Shown piece by piece: positions 1 through 8,190 of a stretch of 64,000 nucleotides of DNA. The notes under the pieces are model-generated. The model ran no database searches, was not told the origin of the DNA, and saw only the letters and a list, made by a program, of their open reading frames with translations. Both the position numbers and the translations under genes were made by a program. Every line of letters starts with the position of its first letter. Within the stretch, counting starts at the first letter, position 1. The DNA lies in the NCBI GenBank assembly GCA_020636905.1, contig JACJWX010000012.1:38802-102801 (forward strand), given 5' to 3'. This stretch comes from Actinomycetota bacterium. GTDB taxonomy: Bacteria > Actinomycetota > Thermoleophilia > Miltoncostaeales > Miltoncostaeaceae.

Positions 1-22
1 CGCTCGGAGGTAGCGTGGGGCG

Positions 23-778
23 ATGATCGACTACGGCCAGTTCTGCACCGTCGCGCGCGGCGCCGAGATCATCGGGCAACGGTGGACGCCGTTGGTGGTG
101 AGAGAACTCCTGTGCGGCAGCACCCACTTCAACGACATCCATCGCGGCGTTCCGCGCATGTCCCGCTCCTTGTTGGCGACGAGACTCCGGACCCTGGAGG
201 AGGCCGGAGTCGTTCGACGGGTGAGGACGAGATCAGGCGTTGAGTACCGGCTGACCAGTGCCGGTGAAGAACTGCGCCCGATCGTGGTGGCGCTCGGCCA
301 CTGGGGCGCGCGCTGGATCGGCAGCCGCTTGAAGCGCGATCAGCTCGACGCGGGCTTCTTGATGTGGGACATCCGCCGCTTCATGAACGTGGACGAGTGT
401 CCTGAGGAGCGTCGCATCGTGATCCACTTCCGTCTCACCGATGCGCCCTCGGGCGAGCGGCTCTGGTGGCTCGTGGTGAGCGGGGGAGAGGTCGACCTGT
501 GCAGGGAGGACCCCGGTGAGCAGATCACGCTCATCGTCGAATCGACCGTGCGCTCCCTGACCGAGGTCTGGACGGGGGATCGCCGACCCGAGGACGCAAC
601 GAGGGCCCGGGCCATCCGGGTCGTCGGCGCGCCACGTGACGCCACCTCGCTCTGGAGGTGGCTCGGTCGCAGCATGTTCGCCGAGACGCGTGCCGCGCGC
701 CGCGAACCCGCCTACCGTCGCCGCGAATCCGACTCGGGGCGGGCTCCCCGGGGCGCATCCCGCGCCGGGGGGACGTAG
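23..778 (+). CDS. HxlR-family transcriptional regulator with C-terminal SCP2-like domain
   Basis: A 251-residue regulator. Residues about 8-100 form the HxlR winged helix: the GQRWTPLVVRELL helix, a recognition region around MSRSLLATRLRTLEEAG and a basic wing. Residues about 120-215 resemble a sterol-carrier-like (SCP2) domain often appended to actinobacterial HxlR proteins and likely to sense a small lipophilic ligand (family knowledge). The HxlR N-terminal Cys used for aldehyde or redox sensing has a possible counterpart at Cys8, near the start. A GGAGG ribosome site about 12 nt before the ATG supports the start. It converges with the acetyltransferase gene, and no operon partner is visible upstream because the window begins here. 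Confidence 0.85.
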   Translation: MIDYGQFCTVARGAEIIGQRWTPLVVRELLCGSTHFNDIHRGVPRMSRSLLATRLRTLEEAGVVRRVRTRSGVEYRLTSAGEELRPIVVALGHWGARWIGSRLKRDQLDAGFLMWDIRRFMNVDECPEERRIVIHFRLTDAPSGERLWWLVVSGGEVDLCREDPGEQITLIVESTVRSLTEVWTGDRRPEDATRARAIRVVGAPRDATSLWRWLGRSMFAETRAARREPAYRRRESDSGRAPRGASRAGGT

Positions 779-841
779 CGGTCCCGGGCTCGAGGCACGG
801 CCACCGGCCGCCTCTTGGCACCTGCCGTGGTGGCATCGGCC

Positions 842-1420
842 TCAGAGAGCGAGCGTCATGAACACGCTGAACGGGTCCGGGGAGTACGCGTCGAACGGCG
901 GGCAGGGGCGGAAGCCATACGAGCGGTACAGCGCCCGGGCGGGTTCGAAGAAGTCCGGCGTCCCGGTCTCGAGGCTCATTCGTCGGTATCCCCTGCGCCG
1001 AGCCTCGTCGGCGACGAAATCCAGGACGAATCGGCCGAGTCCCCTACGACGCAGCGTGGTCGAGGTGCGCATCGACTTGAGCTCCACGTGCTCCGCGTCC
1101 AGATGCTTCAGCGCCACGCAGCCGATGAGTTCGCCTCGCCACCAGGCGCTCCAGAACGTGACGTCCGGGGTTCGCAACCCTTCGAGGTCGAGGGCGTGCA
1201 CACTCCCGGGTGGCGAGTGTCGGTGCATGTCGTCGAGATGCTCCTGCAGGAAGGCCTCGATGCGCGCGTCGAGGAGGTCGTCCACGCGGAGTGAAACTTC
1301 GCCGAGACTGAAGCTGCCGGGTGCGGCGTCCACTGCCCGTTCTCCCTCGATGCCGATACGCGACCCACCTCGTGCGGACCGGCGCCCTCGTGCGATTGAC
1401 CCCGTTCCGAGACAGAGCAC
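842..1420 (-). CDS. GNAT-family N-acetyltransferase
   Basis: An acetyl-CoA-dependent N-acetyltransferase of the GNAT fold. The conserved core runs from about SLRVDDLLDARIEAFLQEHL to the C-terminus. It includes the acetyl-CoA pyrophosphate loop RRRGLGRFVLDFV and the late motif YRSYGF. The SPPGSVHALDLEGL and FWSAWWRGELIGC segments match a common small GNAT subfamily annotated as putative acetyltransferases. The substrate cannot be read from sequence. The true start is uncertain: about the first 40 residues look non-conserved, and several downstream GTG codons are possible. The gene is transcribed toward the HxlR gene. Confidence 0.8.
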   Translation of the reverse strand: MLCLGTGSIARGRRSARGGSRIGIEGERAVDAAPGSFSLGEVSLRVDDLLDARIEAFLQEHLDDMHRHSPPGSVHALDLEGLRTPDVTFWSAWWRGELIGCVALKHLDAEHVELKSMRTSTTLRRRGLGRFVLDFVADEARRRGYRRMSLETGTPDFFEPARALYRSYGFRPCPPFDAYSPDPFSVFMTLAL

Positions 1421-1460
1421 TCCGGATCGTAGACCCGGACGGTCGGGCGACGCCGGCGGG

Positions 1461-2087
1461 CTACTCGTCGGCGGTCGCTGCGGCCTCGCGCAACGCGTCG
1501 ATCGGTGCGGACGGTGCGGGCATCACGATGAGATCGACGATTCGGCCGACCAGCGCCGCCGGGTCATCCACACCGATGGCGTTGGGGAGTGTGAGCTGGT
1601 CGAGCAGCAGGCCGTCGATCGTGAGATGAAGCAGCATCACCTCGGTGCGGCCGCCGGGGAGGCCGGCGGCGAGGTGGTACATGTAGTCGTTCTCGAAGTT
1701 GCGCCGGATGGTCTGCGTGAGGGCGTCACGCAGCGACGGCCTTCGGACCGCCTCGAGCCGCAGCTCGAGCATCGCCAGGTAGAGGTCGGGCGACGCCAGC
1801 GCGGCCGCGACCACATGGCGAATTGCCCGGATCTGGTCCTCGCGCGTCGGCGCCGCGTCGGCCGACGGGACGTTCCCGCCCGGCCGCGGGGTGAGCCGTT
1901 CCATCAGTCGCAGCGCGATGGCCTCGAGAATCGCGTCCCGCGATCGGAAGTAGTTCGATGCCGTTCCCGTCGGGACGCCCGCCTCCGCGTCGATCGCCCG
2001 GTGCGTCAGGCCGCGGCCGCCTTCGCGCGCCAGCAGTCGGATCCCCGCGTCGCACAGTGCGGTGCGGCGTTCGAGATTCGGTGGCAT
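1461..2087 (-). CDS. TetR-family transcriptional regulator
   Basis: 208 residues, normal for TetR repressors. The N-terminal helix-turn-helix covers about residues 8-52 (ERRTALCDAGIRLLAREGGRGLTHRAIDAEAG, then GTASNYFRSRDAILEAI). The rest is the all-helical ligand and dimer domain. The TASNYF recognition helix is typical of the family. The same-strand acetyltransferase gene lies just downstream and is a candidate target or operon partner (inference). The inducer is unknown. Confidence 0.88.
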   Translation of the reverse strand: MPPNLERRTALCDAGIRLLAREGGRGLTHRAIDAEAGVPTGTASNYFRSRDAILEAIALRLMERLTPRPGGNVPSADAAPTREDQIRAIRHVVAAALASPDLYLAMLELRLEAVRRPSLRDALTQTIRRNFENDYMYHLAAGLPGGRTEVMLLHLTIDGLLLDQLTLPNAIGVDDPAALVGRIVDLIVMPAPSAPIDALREAAATADE

Positions 2088-2207
2088 CAGATGCGCCCGC
2101 GCCCGCGCTCGGGGTCGCGGAGGATGTGGCGACGTGGAGCCATCGTCCCCTACATCGGATGCGCACCGGCGGCATTGAGTGCCGGGGCCTGAATGCGCCG
2201 CCCGGCG

Positions 2208-2705
2208 CTACTGGGTGTCGCGTTCGCTCTCGATCTTGAATCGCTGCACGCGTGTGACCAGCGCCGTCGGATCCGCGACTCCGACGAAGCGGAACGACGC
2301 GTCACGGCTGTCGGTGCCGGCGGTGTCGAAGTCGACGGTCCCGACGTTCAACGCTCGATCGATGACCGACTGGCTGACGTTCACGTTCTGCACCCGGTCG
2401 ATGTTGGTCGACTGCTCGACCCGGGACAGGATTCCGCGGCGGATGTGGAGTCGTTCCGTGGTCACCGAGTACACGATCGAGAGGCGTCGAATCCCATCGA
2501 CGATGATCACCACAAGCACGAGGATCACGCTGAGGAGCCACCACCGCCACAGGGGGAAGCCGGTGCCCCAGCCACCGGCCGAGACGATGGAGAAGAGGAT
2601 TCCGGGGAAGAGTGCCAGCGGCAGCCAGCGCAAATAGAAGCCGATACTGGCTCGCGCCGACGGGCGGGCGCGGTAGAGCACCTGCTCCCCTTCGATCAGC
2701 TCCAC
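2208..2705 (-). CDS. Membrane protein with bacterial PH domain (bPH2/YdbS-like)
   Basis: About 165 residues from a GTG preceded by a well-spaced GGAGG; the longer reading with a basic N-terminus (to 2765) lacks such a site. The order is a short cytoplasmic segment with GEQVLYRARPS, two membrane helices (PLALFPGILFSIV and WWLLSVILVLVVIIV), then a PH-like beta domain. That domain carries YSVTTERLHIRRGILSR and the IDRVQNVNVSQSVIDRALNVGTV signature of the DUF304/bPH2 family. These proteins are membrane-associated with no settled biochemical role. It is transcribed alone, divergent from the small gene to its right. Confidence 0.85.
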   Translation of the reverse strand: MELIEGEQVLYRARPSARASIGFYLRWLPLALFPGILFSIVSAGGWGTGFPLWRWWLLSVILVLVVIIVDGIRRLSIVYSVTTERLHIRRGILSRVEQSTNIDRVQNVNVSQSVIDRALNVGTVDFDTAGTDSRDASFRFVGVADPTALVTRVQRFKIESERDTQ

Positions 2706-2849
2706 GATGCGCCTCCAGAACCATCCGACGGTGATACGGCCAGAACGTCGTCGACGGCGCCCCAAGTATCACTCCATCGAGGGACACAAGTTGGCGCGTT
2801 TCCAGCCGACAAGGTGGGTGGACGATACCCGGATGAAGGACACGTGCCC

Positions 2850-3188
2850 ATGCAGCCACCAGCACTCGCAGGTCGCGAGGCAACCGCCCCCAGGGCGACG
2901 CCACGACGCCGGAGCCGCGCGAAGCCCAAACCGCCCCGGGCACGGGCGGTCATCATGGCCGAACTCCGCGGCCTCGGCGGGCTGATCCTGGAGCAGGCGC
3001 TCCTGGATGCCACCGCCAGCCCGCTGTCGTCACTGCTCGAGTGGGCCAACCGGCTCGCCGTCGAGCTGAATGTCGACGGAGTGGGCGAACCGTCCGACTA
3101 CCGCGAGATGCTGCGGGCGATCGTCGAGGTCAACAAGCGCGCCGAGCGCGCCGCGGAACTGGGCCTGCCCACCGTCCGGGCGGCCTGA
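2850..3188 (+). CDS. Small hypothetical protein
   Basis: I do not recognise this family. From the ATG the protein is about 112 residues: a basic, Pro/Arg-rich head, then a helical core beginning MAELRGLGGLILEQALLDA and ending RAERAAELGLPTVRAA. The core has normal coding bias and looks like a genuine folded helical region. The open frame extends well upstream to 2193, but that part is antisense to the PH-domain gene and looks non-coding. A start at the internal ATG near 2955 is also possible. It converges with the prenyl synthase gene. Confidence 0.5.
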   Translation: MQPPALAGREATAPRATPRRRSRAKPKPPRARAVIMAELRGLGGLILEQALLDATASPLSSLLEWANRLAVELNVDGVGEPSDYREMLRAIVEVNKRAERAAELGLPTVRAA

Positions 3189-3281
3189 CCGAAGCCCCTT
3201 CGCCGTGTCCGGGCGCGTCGGCGCCCGGACACGGCGCTCCCGTCTCCGAAGGACCAGGACCTCGCAGGGGTCGCGGTCGCC

Positions 3282-4208
3282 TCAGGACGTTCGCTCCACG
3301 ACATGGTCCGTCAGCGCTTCCAGGTCCGAGACGTCGCCGGGGACCTGACGGAGCGTCGCCATCGCGTCTGCATGCGTGACACGAGCCAGCTCCCGTGCCC
3401 GGTCGAGTCCGTGGACGCTGACGTAGGTCGCCTTGCCGAGTCGCGCATCCGCGCCGACCGCCTTGCCCAGCGCGTCCTGATTTCCGGCGACATCGAGGAT
3501 GTCGTCCACGATCTGGAACAGCAGCCCGAGGGAACGCGCGTATCGGCGCAGCAGGGCGTCGACGTCGCCGGGCGGGGACGCGACGATCAACGACACGTGC
3601 ACCGAGGCGCCGATGAGCCGTCCGGTCTTGAGGGTGTGGACACGCTCCAGAGCGGCCGCCGAGTCGTGGCCGGCGTCGCGCAGGTCGAGGAACTGTCCCC
3701 CGACCATCCCGCCGACGCCCGTCGCCCGGCTGAGCTCGCGAAGGATCTCGACGCGGGTGTCTCCGCCGCCCGCCTGCGCCTCGCACACGAGCCGCATGGC
3801 TTCGGCGAACAGTGCATCACCCGCCAGGATTGCGGTGTCCTCCCCGAAGACCCGATGGCAGGTCGGCTTCCCCCGCCTGAGGTCGTCGTCGTCCATGGCC
3901 GGCAGATCGTCATGGATCAACGAGTACGTGTGGATGAGTTCGATGGCGGCAGCCGCGGGCAGCACGTCTTCGGGGCGGCGACCGAGCGCCTCGGCCGTCG
4001 CGAGCGCGAGCACCGGACGGAACCGCTTGCCGCCGGCCAGCAACGAGTAGCGCATCGCCTCGACGAGGCCTTCCGTGCCATCGGCGTCCACCCGTTCCTG
4101 ATGATCGGCCGGAAAGAAGTCCAGACCCTCGAGTGTGGTCTCAACGAGGCGGCGCAGGTGGTCCGGATACGGCGAGGCGGGCTCCAGTCGGGCAACGACG
4201 CGCGCCAT
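3282..4208 (-). CDS. ispA: Polyprenyl diphosphate synthase (farnesyl/geranylgeranyl type)
   Basis: An all-trans short-chain prenyltransferase that condenses IPP with allylic diphosphates. It is a cytosolic enzyme supplying quinone, carotenoid and lipid precursors. Seen: the first Asp-rich motif (LIHDDLPAMDDDDLRRG, the DDxxxxD arrangement of bacterial FPP/GGPP synthases), the GKRFRP substrate loop and the second Asp motif FQIVDDILD. 308 residues from the MARVVARLEP start is the usual length; the frame continues upstream without homology. It is not next to ispD/ispF, which lie about 25 kb away. Product chain length cannot be fixed from sequence alone. Confidence 0.88.
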   Translation of the reverse strand: MARVVARLEPASPYPDHLRRLVETTLEGLDFFPADHQERVDADGTEGLVEAMRYSLLAGGKRFRPVLALATAEALGRRPEDVLPAAAAIELIHTYSLIHDDLPAMDDDDLRRGKPTCHRVFGEDTAILAGDALFAEAMRLVCEAQAGGGDTRVEILRELSRATGVGGMVGGQFLDLRDAGHDSAAALERVHTLKTGRLIGASVHVSLIVASPPGDVDALLRRYARSLGLLFQIVDDILDVAGNQDALGKAVGADARLGKATYVSVHGLDRARELARVTHADAMATLRQVPGDVSDLEALTDHVVERTS

Positions 4209-4322
4209 CGTACCGATCGGCGCTGCGGGGGATTCGTGCACCGAGCGGATACCGCGCCCCGGCGGCACCGCACCCGCGGGATGTGGCGTGGTGCTCACCC
4301 TGACGGCTGAGCACCACGGCGG

Positions 4323-4697
4323 TCACCCCTTGAGCACCCGCTTGAGCTTGTCGAGTTGCTCACTCTGCTCCTGCAGCTTGCTCAACTCACGCTCCTGGCG
4401 ACGCACGACGTTCACCAGGTCGTCAAGCGCACTCGAAAGCGCTGAGATTGCCGTCTCGACGTCATTCGTGGTGCCCTTACGGGGGCGACCCCGACGACGC
4501 GGGCGAGACGTGCCACGCATACGTGCGATCCGGTAATAGTTCGCCGCGACGGTTCCCGCGCGGCGTCCCGTTTCTTCAGAGAGGCGGTTGAACGCCTCCT
4601 GCCGTGTAATGCCCTCGGCGGCGACCATTGCTTCGACCTGCTCGAAGATCTGCTGCCCGATCTGACCCCGCTGAGGTTCCTCTGGGGTGTCGTTCAT
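4323..4697 (-). CDS. Putative DNA-binding protein with HTH, AT-hook-like and coiled-coil parts
   Basis: An unrecognised 124-residue protein with a clear layout. Residues about 10-65 form a helical, HTH-like segment (GITRQEAFNRLSEETGRRAGTVAANYYRIARM). A very basic RPRRRGRPRKG stretch follows that resembles an AT-hook. The C-terminal third is a heptad-like coiled coil (VVRRQERELSKLQEQSEQLDKLKRVL), which suggests an oligomeric nucleoid or regulatory protein. AGAGG before the chosen ATG supports this start. The 120 bp upstream is unusually AT-rich for this genome and contains two inverted repeats, compatible with autoregulation (inference). Confidence 0.6.
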   Translation of the reverse strand: MNDTPEEPQRGQIGQQIFEQVEAMVAAEGITRQEAFNRLSEETGRRAGTVAANYYRIARMRGTSRPRRRGRPRKGTTNDVETAISALSSALDDLVNVVRRQERELSKLQEQSEQLDKLKRVLKG

Positions 4698-4778
4698 GTG
4701 CACCTCTGTAGTGGGCTTCGAGTGAACCACTCTATACCTGGTGTAAGAACCGGCGCGAGATTTATCTATTGCCGTTGC

Positions 4779-4831
4779 ACAAACACGCGAATTCTGCGTG
4801 TGTGATGCACACTATTGCTTACGTAATAGTG
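4779..4831. promoter_or_regulatory. AT-rich segment with two inverted repeats upstream of the HTH/AT-hook gene
   Basis: Two dyads lie just upstream of the AT-hook-like gene. ACACGC/GCGTGT flanks gaattct near 4786-4804. A perfect CACTATT/AATAGTG pair lies at 4810-4816 and 4825-4831, with an inner TTACGTAA palindrome. The second dyad overlaps the stop codon of the DUF2007 gene. There is no U-tract and the stems are AT-rich, so operators fit better than a terminator. The local base composition departs sharply from the surrounding GC-rich DNA. Confidence 0.45.
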
Positions 4832-5076
4832 TCGTCAGGCAGCGGATCGAGCATGGCTCGCGCCTCGAGTTCCCGGTCCGCTGGAACGAGGAGTTCCCGC
4901 GGACCGGCCGCGAGCATGTCGGGAACGTCGAACGTCGTGCGGCGGATCATCACCGGGATTCCGACGTCGCGGAGCATGGCGGCGAGCATCTCCGCCTCGG
5001 GCTGATGGCTCGCCACGGCGACCCGGACGGGTGGCGGCGGCGCGGGAGGACGCGGCCGACGTCGGAGCCAGCTCAT
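4819..5076 (-). CDS. DUF2007-type small protein
   Basis: 85 residues. A Pro/Arg-rich head (MSWLRRRPRPPAPPPP) is followed by a ferredoxin-like alpha/beta domain: VRVAVASHQPEAEMLAAMLRDVGIPVMIRRT and then RELLVPADRELEARAML. This is the pattern of DUF2007 putative signal-transducing proteins, which share the PII-like fold. Its ATG overlaps the stop of the rhomboid protease gene (ATGA), so the two are translationally coupled. Function is unknown; a regulatory partner of the membrane protease is possible but unsupported beyond linkage. Confidence 0.7.
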   Translation of the reverse strand: MSWLRRRPRPPAPPPPVRVAVASHQPEAEMLAAMLRDVGIPVMIRRTTFDVPDMLAAGPRELLVPADRELEARAMLDPLPDDTIT

Positions 5077-5846
5077 CGACGCAACTCGTGGAATCCGGGC
5101 GGTGGACGCCGGAGCACGGCGTCGGGTGGCGGGGGACGTCCGATGATGGCGATCCTGATGAGCAGGAATCCGGCGATGAACCCGCCGATGTGCGCCCAGT
5201 ACGCAATACCTCCGCCGTCCGACAGGCCGTTGCTGCTGAGACCCAGGAATTGCATTCCGAAGTAGATGGCGCCCCACAGCCACGCGGGAAGCGGGAGGGG
5301 AATCACGAACCCGATGAGCGACCAGATACGCGAGCGCGGAAGCAGGACGAGATATGCGCCGATGATCGCTGATATCGCGCCGCTCGCCCCGATGCTGGGA
5401 ATGCCCGAGGACGGTTCGGTGATCGCCTGGGCGAGCGACGCGAGGGCGCCGCACCCGAGATAGAACGGCAGGAATCTGAGCCGCCCCAATCGATCCTCGA
5501 CGTTGTTTCCGAAGATCCACAGGAACAGCATGTTGCCCAGCAGGTGCATCCAGTCGCCGTGGAGGAACAGGCCCGTGAACAGGCCGGTCCACCGGTCGTG
5601 GAGCTGACTGACTCCCTGGCAGGTGAGGTCCCCGGACGTCCGGCTGATGTCCAGTGCCGGATCGGGGCCCTCGATGGTGTGCGCGGGGACGGTGCCCCAC
5701 TCACACACGAACGCCTGGAAGCTGTTGAGTGAACCGTCGTTCGGCAGCGTCTGCTGGTAGAGAAAGACCCCGAAGCACGCGAGGATGATCCCGATCGTGA
5801 GGATCGGCGTCCGGCGGGTCGGCGCCTGGTCGTAGATCGGGATCAC
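5073..5846 (-). CDS. Rhomboid-family intramembrane serine protease
   Basis: 257 residues, with about six membrane helices and a cytoplasmic N-terminus. It cleaves transmembrane substrates within the bilayer. The catalytic dyad is visible as Ser155 in GASG and His219 in AYWAHIGG. The HGDWMHLLGNMLFLWIFG segment supplies the family His/Asn residues near 101 and 105. An extended extracytoplasmic loop with two Cys (near 48 and 76) between the first two helices is typical of actinobacterial rhomboids and may be disulfide-bonded. The start is a GTG. The downstream DUF2007 gene is co-translated. Confidence 0.9.
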   Translation of the reverse strand: MIPIYDQAPTRRTPILTIGIILACFGVFLYQQTLPNDGSLNSFQAFVCEWGTVPAHTIEGPDPALDISRTSGDLTCQGVSQLHDRWTGLFTGLFLHGDWMHLLGNMLFLWIFGNNVEDRLGRLRFLPFYLGCGALASLAQAITEPSSGIPSIGASGAISAIIGAYLVLLPRSRIWSLIGFVIPLPLPAWLWGAIYFGMQFLGLSSNGLSDGGGIAYWAHIGGFIAGFLLIRIAIIGRPPPPDAVLRRPPPGFHELRR

Positions 5847-5985
5847 GAGCGCTTCGCGCCATGGAGGGGGGTCGGTGCGCTCACGCCGAACACGCGACCG
5901 TGTCGAGGACGAATCCGTACTCGGCGTGACGAGCGATCCCGGGGCACCGAGGCGTCGCGATCATCGGTCCGGATCGCCGAGCGAC

Positions 5986-6948
5986 TCAGCCGAGCACGTG
6001 GGCCAGCAGGGCCGCCTGGACATTGATGCGGTTCTCGGCCTGATCCCACACGGCCGAGCGGGGGCCGTAGAGGAGGCCGTCGCTGACCTCTTCACCGTGG
6101 TGGGCGGGCAGTGGGTGCATCACCACGGCGTCAGGCGTCGCGAACGTCAGCAGCCGGTCGTCGATGCGATAGGCGTCGAGGTCGCGCCGCCGCCGGTCGC
6201 CGTCCTCCTCGTCGCCCATCGAGACCCACGTGTCGGTGTAGACGGCGTGCGCGTCGGCGACGGCGACGCTCGGGTCGGTGACGACGCTGGCGCCACCGCC
6301 GAGGGGGCGACCCGCCGCATCCGCCCATTCGACGACGTCGGGATCGGGTTCGTAGCCGGGCGGGCATGCCGCGACGACGTGCATGCCGCAGAGCGCGCCG
6401 GCGACCATGAGGCTCAGACAGCAGTTGTTGCCGTCGCCGACGTAGGCCGCGCGGAGATGCCGCGTCGTGCCGAACCGCTGCCTCAGGGTCAGGACGTCGG
6501 CCAGGCCCTGGCACGGATGGTGGCCGTAGGTGAGGCTGTTGATGACGGGGACCGTGGCGTGCTCGGCGAGTTCTTCGATCGTCTCGTGCGGCCCCGTTCG
6601 CAGCACGATGGCGTCGAGCATCCGGCTGAGCACCAGTGCCGTGTCCCGGATGCGCTCTCCGCGCCCCATCTGCATGTCACGCCCCGCGAGCACGACCGGG
6701 TGGCCGCCGAGATGGCTGACTCCCACCTCGAAGCTCACCCTGGTCCGCGTGGACGGGCGCTCGAAAATGAGCCCGATCATCCGGCCCTCGAGCAGGCTCG
6801 GCCACTGGCGACGGTCCAACGACGCGAGCGCGCCGGCCGTGTGGATCACCGCCTCGACGCCCTCGGGCGGGAGCTCCATGAGCGTGAGGATCGATCGGCC
6901 CCGCACCTGCGGGTGCGGTTCGATTCCGCCCGGGAGGCGGTTGAGCAT
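5986..6948 (-). CDS. argF: Ornithine carbamoyltransferase-like transcarbamylase with altered catalytic loop
   Basis: A transcarbamylase of 320 residues. The carbamoyl-phosphate motif STRTR is at 66-70 and HPCQ at 144-147. The ornithine-specific SMG loop (DTWVSMGDE) is at 243-245 and AENR near the C-terminus. In ornithine enzymes the next motif is HCLP, whose Cys contacts ornithine. Here positions 278-281 read HPLP, as in aspartate carbamoyltransferases such as E. coli PyrB. By the SMG loop it should bind an ornithine-like amine, but activity with ornithine is uncertain. AAGGAG six bases before the ATG supports the start. No other arginine gene is adjacent. It is divergent from the diguanylate cyclase. 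Confidence 0.75.
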   Translation of the reverse strand: MLNRLPGGIEPHPQVRGRSILTLMELPPEGVEAVIHTAGALASLDRRQWPSLLEGRMIGLIFERPSTRTRVSFEVGVSHLGGHPVVLAGRDMQMGRGERIRDTALVLSRMLDAIVLRTGPHETIEELAEHATVPVINSLTYGHHPCQGLADVLTLRQRFGTTRHLRAAYVGDGNNCCLSLMVAGALCGMHVVAACPPGYEPDPDVVEWADAAGRPLGGGASVVTDPSVAVADAHAVYTDTWVSMGDEEDGDRRRRDLDAYRIDDRLLTFATPDAVVMHPLPAHHGEEVSDGLLYGPRSAVWDQAENRINVQAALLAHVLG

Positions 6949-7056
6949 CGGCGACTCCTTCTGATCAGCCTCGCAAGGCCGGGAGTGTAGCGACCCGATC
7001 TCGCCGTCCGACCCCCCGTCTACCTTCCGAGCCGTCCCCTGGTTGTGAGGTCGACA

Positions 7057-7971
7057 ATGGTCTCCGCATCATCGAAGTCCGGCACCGGCATCCCTCCCTG
7101 GGCCCCGCCGCGTTCGGTGCTGTTGCTCGTGGTCCTGACCGCCGTGCCCTTCGCCCTGGTGACATTCGGGGCCGCGTCCGCCTGGCCGCTGCTGCTGGTG
7201 CCCGTCGTCCTGGCGGGCGTCTTCGCCGGGACCCAGGGCCTCGCCCTCACCACCGCGGTGGTCTCGCTGGGACTCGCGATCGCCGCGACCGACCCGGGGA
7301 CCTCGGGCGGGCAGATGCTCCTCGCCGTGCTCGTGGCCACCGGGCTGGGCGCCCTGATCGCCGCGCGCCATGACGCGCTCACCCGCGAGCTGCGGCGCGC
7401 CGCGGCGGAGTCACTGACCGACCGGCTCACCGGCCTGCCCAACTACGCGTTTCTGGCCGACTCGCTTCCCCGCGAACTCAGACGGGCGGACCGGTACGAC
7501 CACGACGTCTCGGTGCTGCTCCTCGACATCGACCACTTCAAGCGGTTCAACGACCGCTACGGCCACGCCCACGGCAACCGCTTGCTCTCACGCCTCGGGG
7601 GTGTGCTCCTCGCGTGCGCCCGCGCGTCCGATCTCCCCTGCCGCTTCGGCGGGGAGGAGTTCGTCATCATCGTGCCCGGACCGCCGGCCGAGGCCGCCGA
7701 AGCCGCGGAGCGCATCCGGAACGAGGTTGCCGGCAGCGAGATGCGGGTTGGCGACGAGATGGTGTCCGTTACCGTGTCCATCGGAATCGCGTCGCACCGT
7801 CCCGGCGACGCCATCAACGGCGAGGCGGTCCTCGATCGCGCTGACCGCGCGCTCTACGCGGCGAAACGCGCCGGACGCAACCGCTCGATGGCGCTCGTGT
7901 CGGGGGCGACCCCGGTCCCGGCCGCCGATCTCCTGAAGCCCTCGGGCACCCGGGTGCGTCGCATCGCCTAG
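7057..7971 (+). CDS. Membrane-bound diguanylate cyclase (GGDEF domain)
   Basis: Makes cyclic di-GMP from two GTP. About 304 residues: an N-terminal region with three to four hydrophobic helices (residues about 20-105), a short helix, then a GGDEF domain from SLTDRLTGLPN. The active-site loop reads GGEEF at about residue 198. An inhibitory I-site RxxD lies five residues before it (RASD-LPCRF-GGEEF), so product feedback inhibition is expected. The metal-binding Asp is in LLLDIDHFKRFND. ATG was chosen over the GTG four codons earlier because GAGG sits six bases before it. No sensor domain other than the membrane part is visible. Confidence 0.92.
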   Translation: MVSASSKSGTGIPPWAPPRSVLLLVVLTAVPFALVTFGAASAWPLLLVPVVLAGVFAGTQGLALTTAVVSLGLAIAATDPGTSGGQMLLAVLVATGLGALIAARHDALTRELRRAAAESLTDRLTGLPNYAFLADSLPRELRRADRYDHDVSVLLLDIDHFKRFNDRYGHAHGNRLLSRLGGVLLACARASDLPCRFGGEEFVIIVPGPPAEAAEAAERIRNEVAGSEMRVGDEMVSVTVSIGIASHRPGDAINGEAVLDRADRALYAAKRAGRNRSMALVSGATPVPAADLLKPSGTRVRRIA

Positions 7972-8190
7972 GGCCGTGAGTCGGAGGTTCGGGAGCGGCG
8001 TGGCGAGCGAAAACCGCGTGCAACACGGAGGAGGTTCGGGACGATGCCGGTGGCATGGCCCGAGCCGACGATGCACCCCTGGTGACGCACCGGTGACCCG
8101 GGGCGGTGTGGGGTTGCGCGTGGGGTTGCAGCCGCCAGGCTGCCGCGAGACCTTCGACTCAGGACACCAGTGCCGCCGGCGCCCCGCGCG
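7972..8190. other. Intergenic gap with no recognised feature
   Basis: Convergent gap of about 220 bp between the diguanylate cyclase and the DUF4383-like gene. I see no strong hairpin with a U-tract, no tRNA and no riboswitch. Short open frames here have no credible ribosome site. Confidence 0.5.

Noticed and set aside
2193..2849. Long upstream extension of the small gene at 2850-3188
   Set aside because: The extension is antisense to the PH-domain gene and has non-coding composition.
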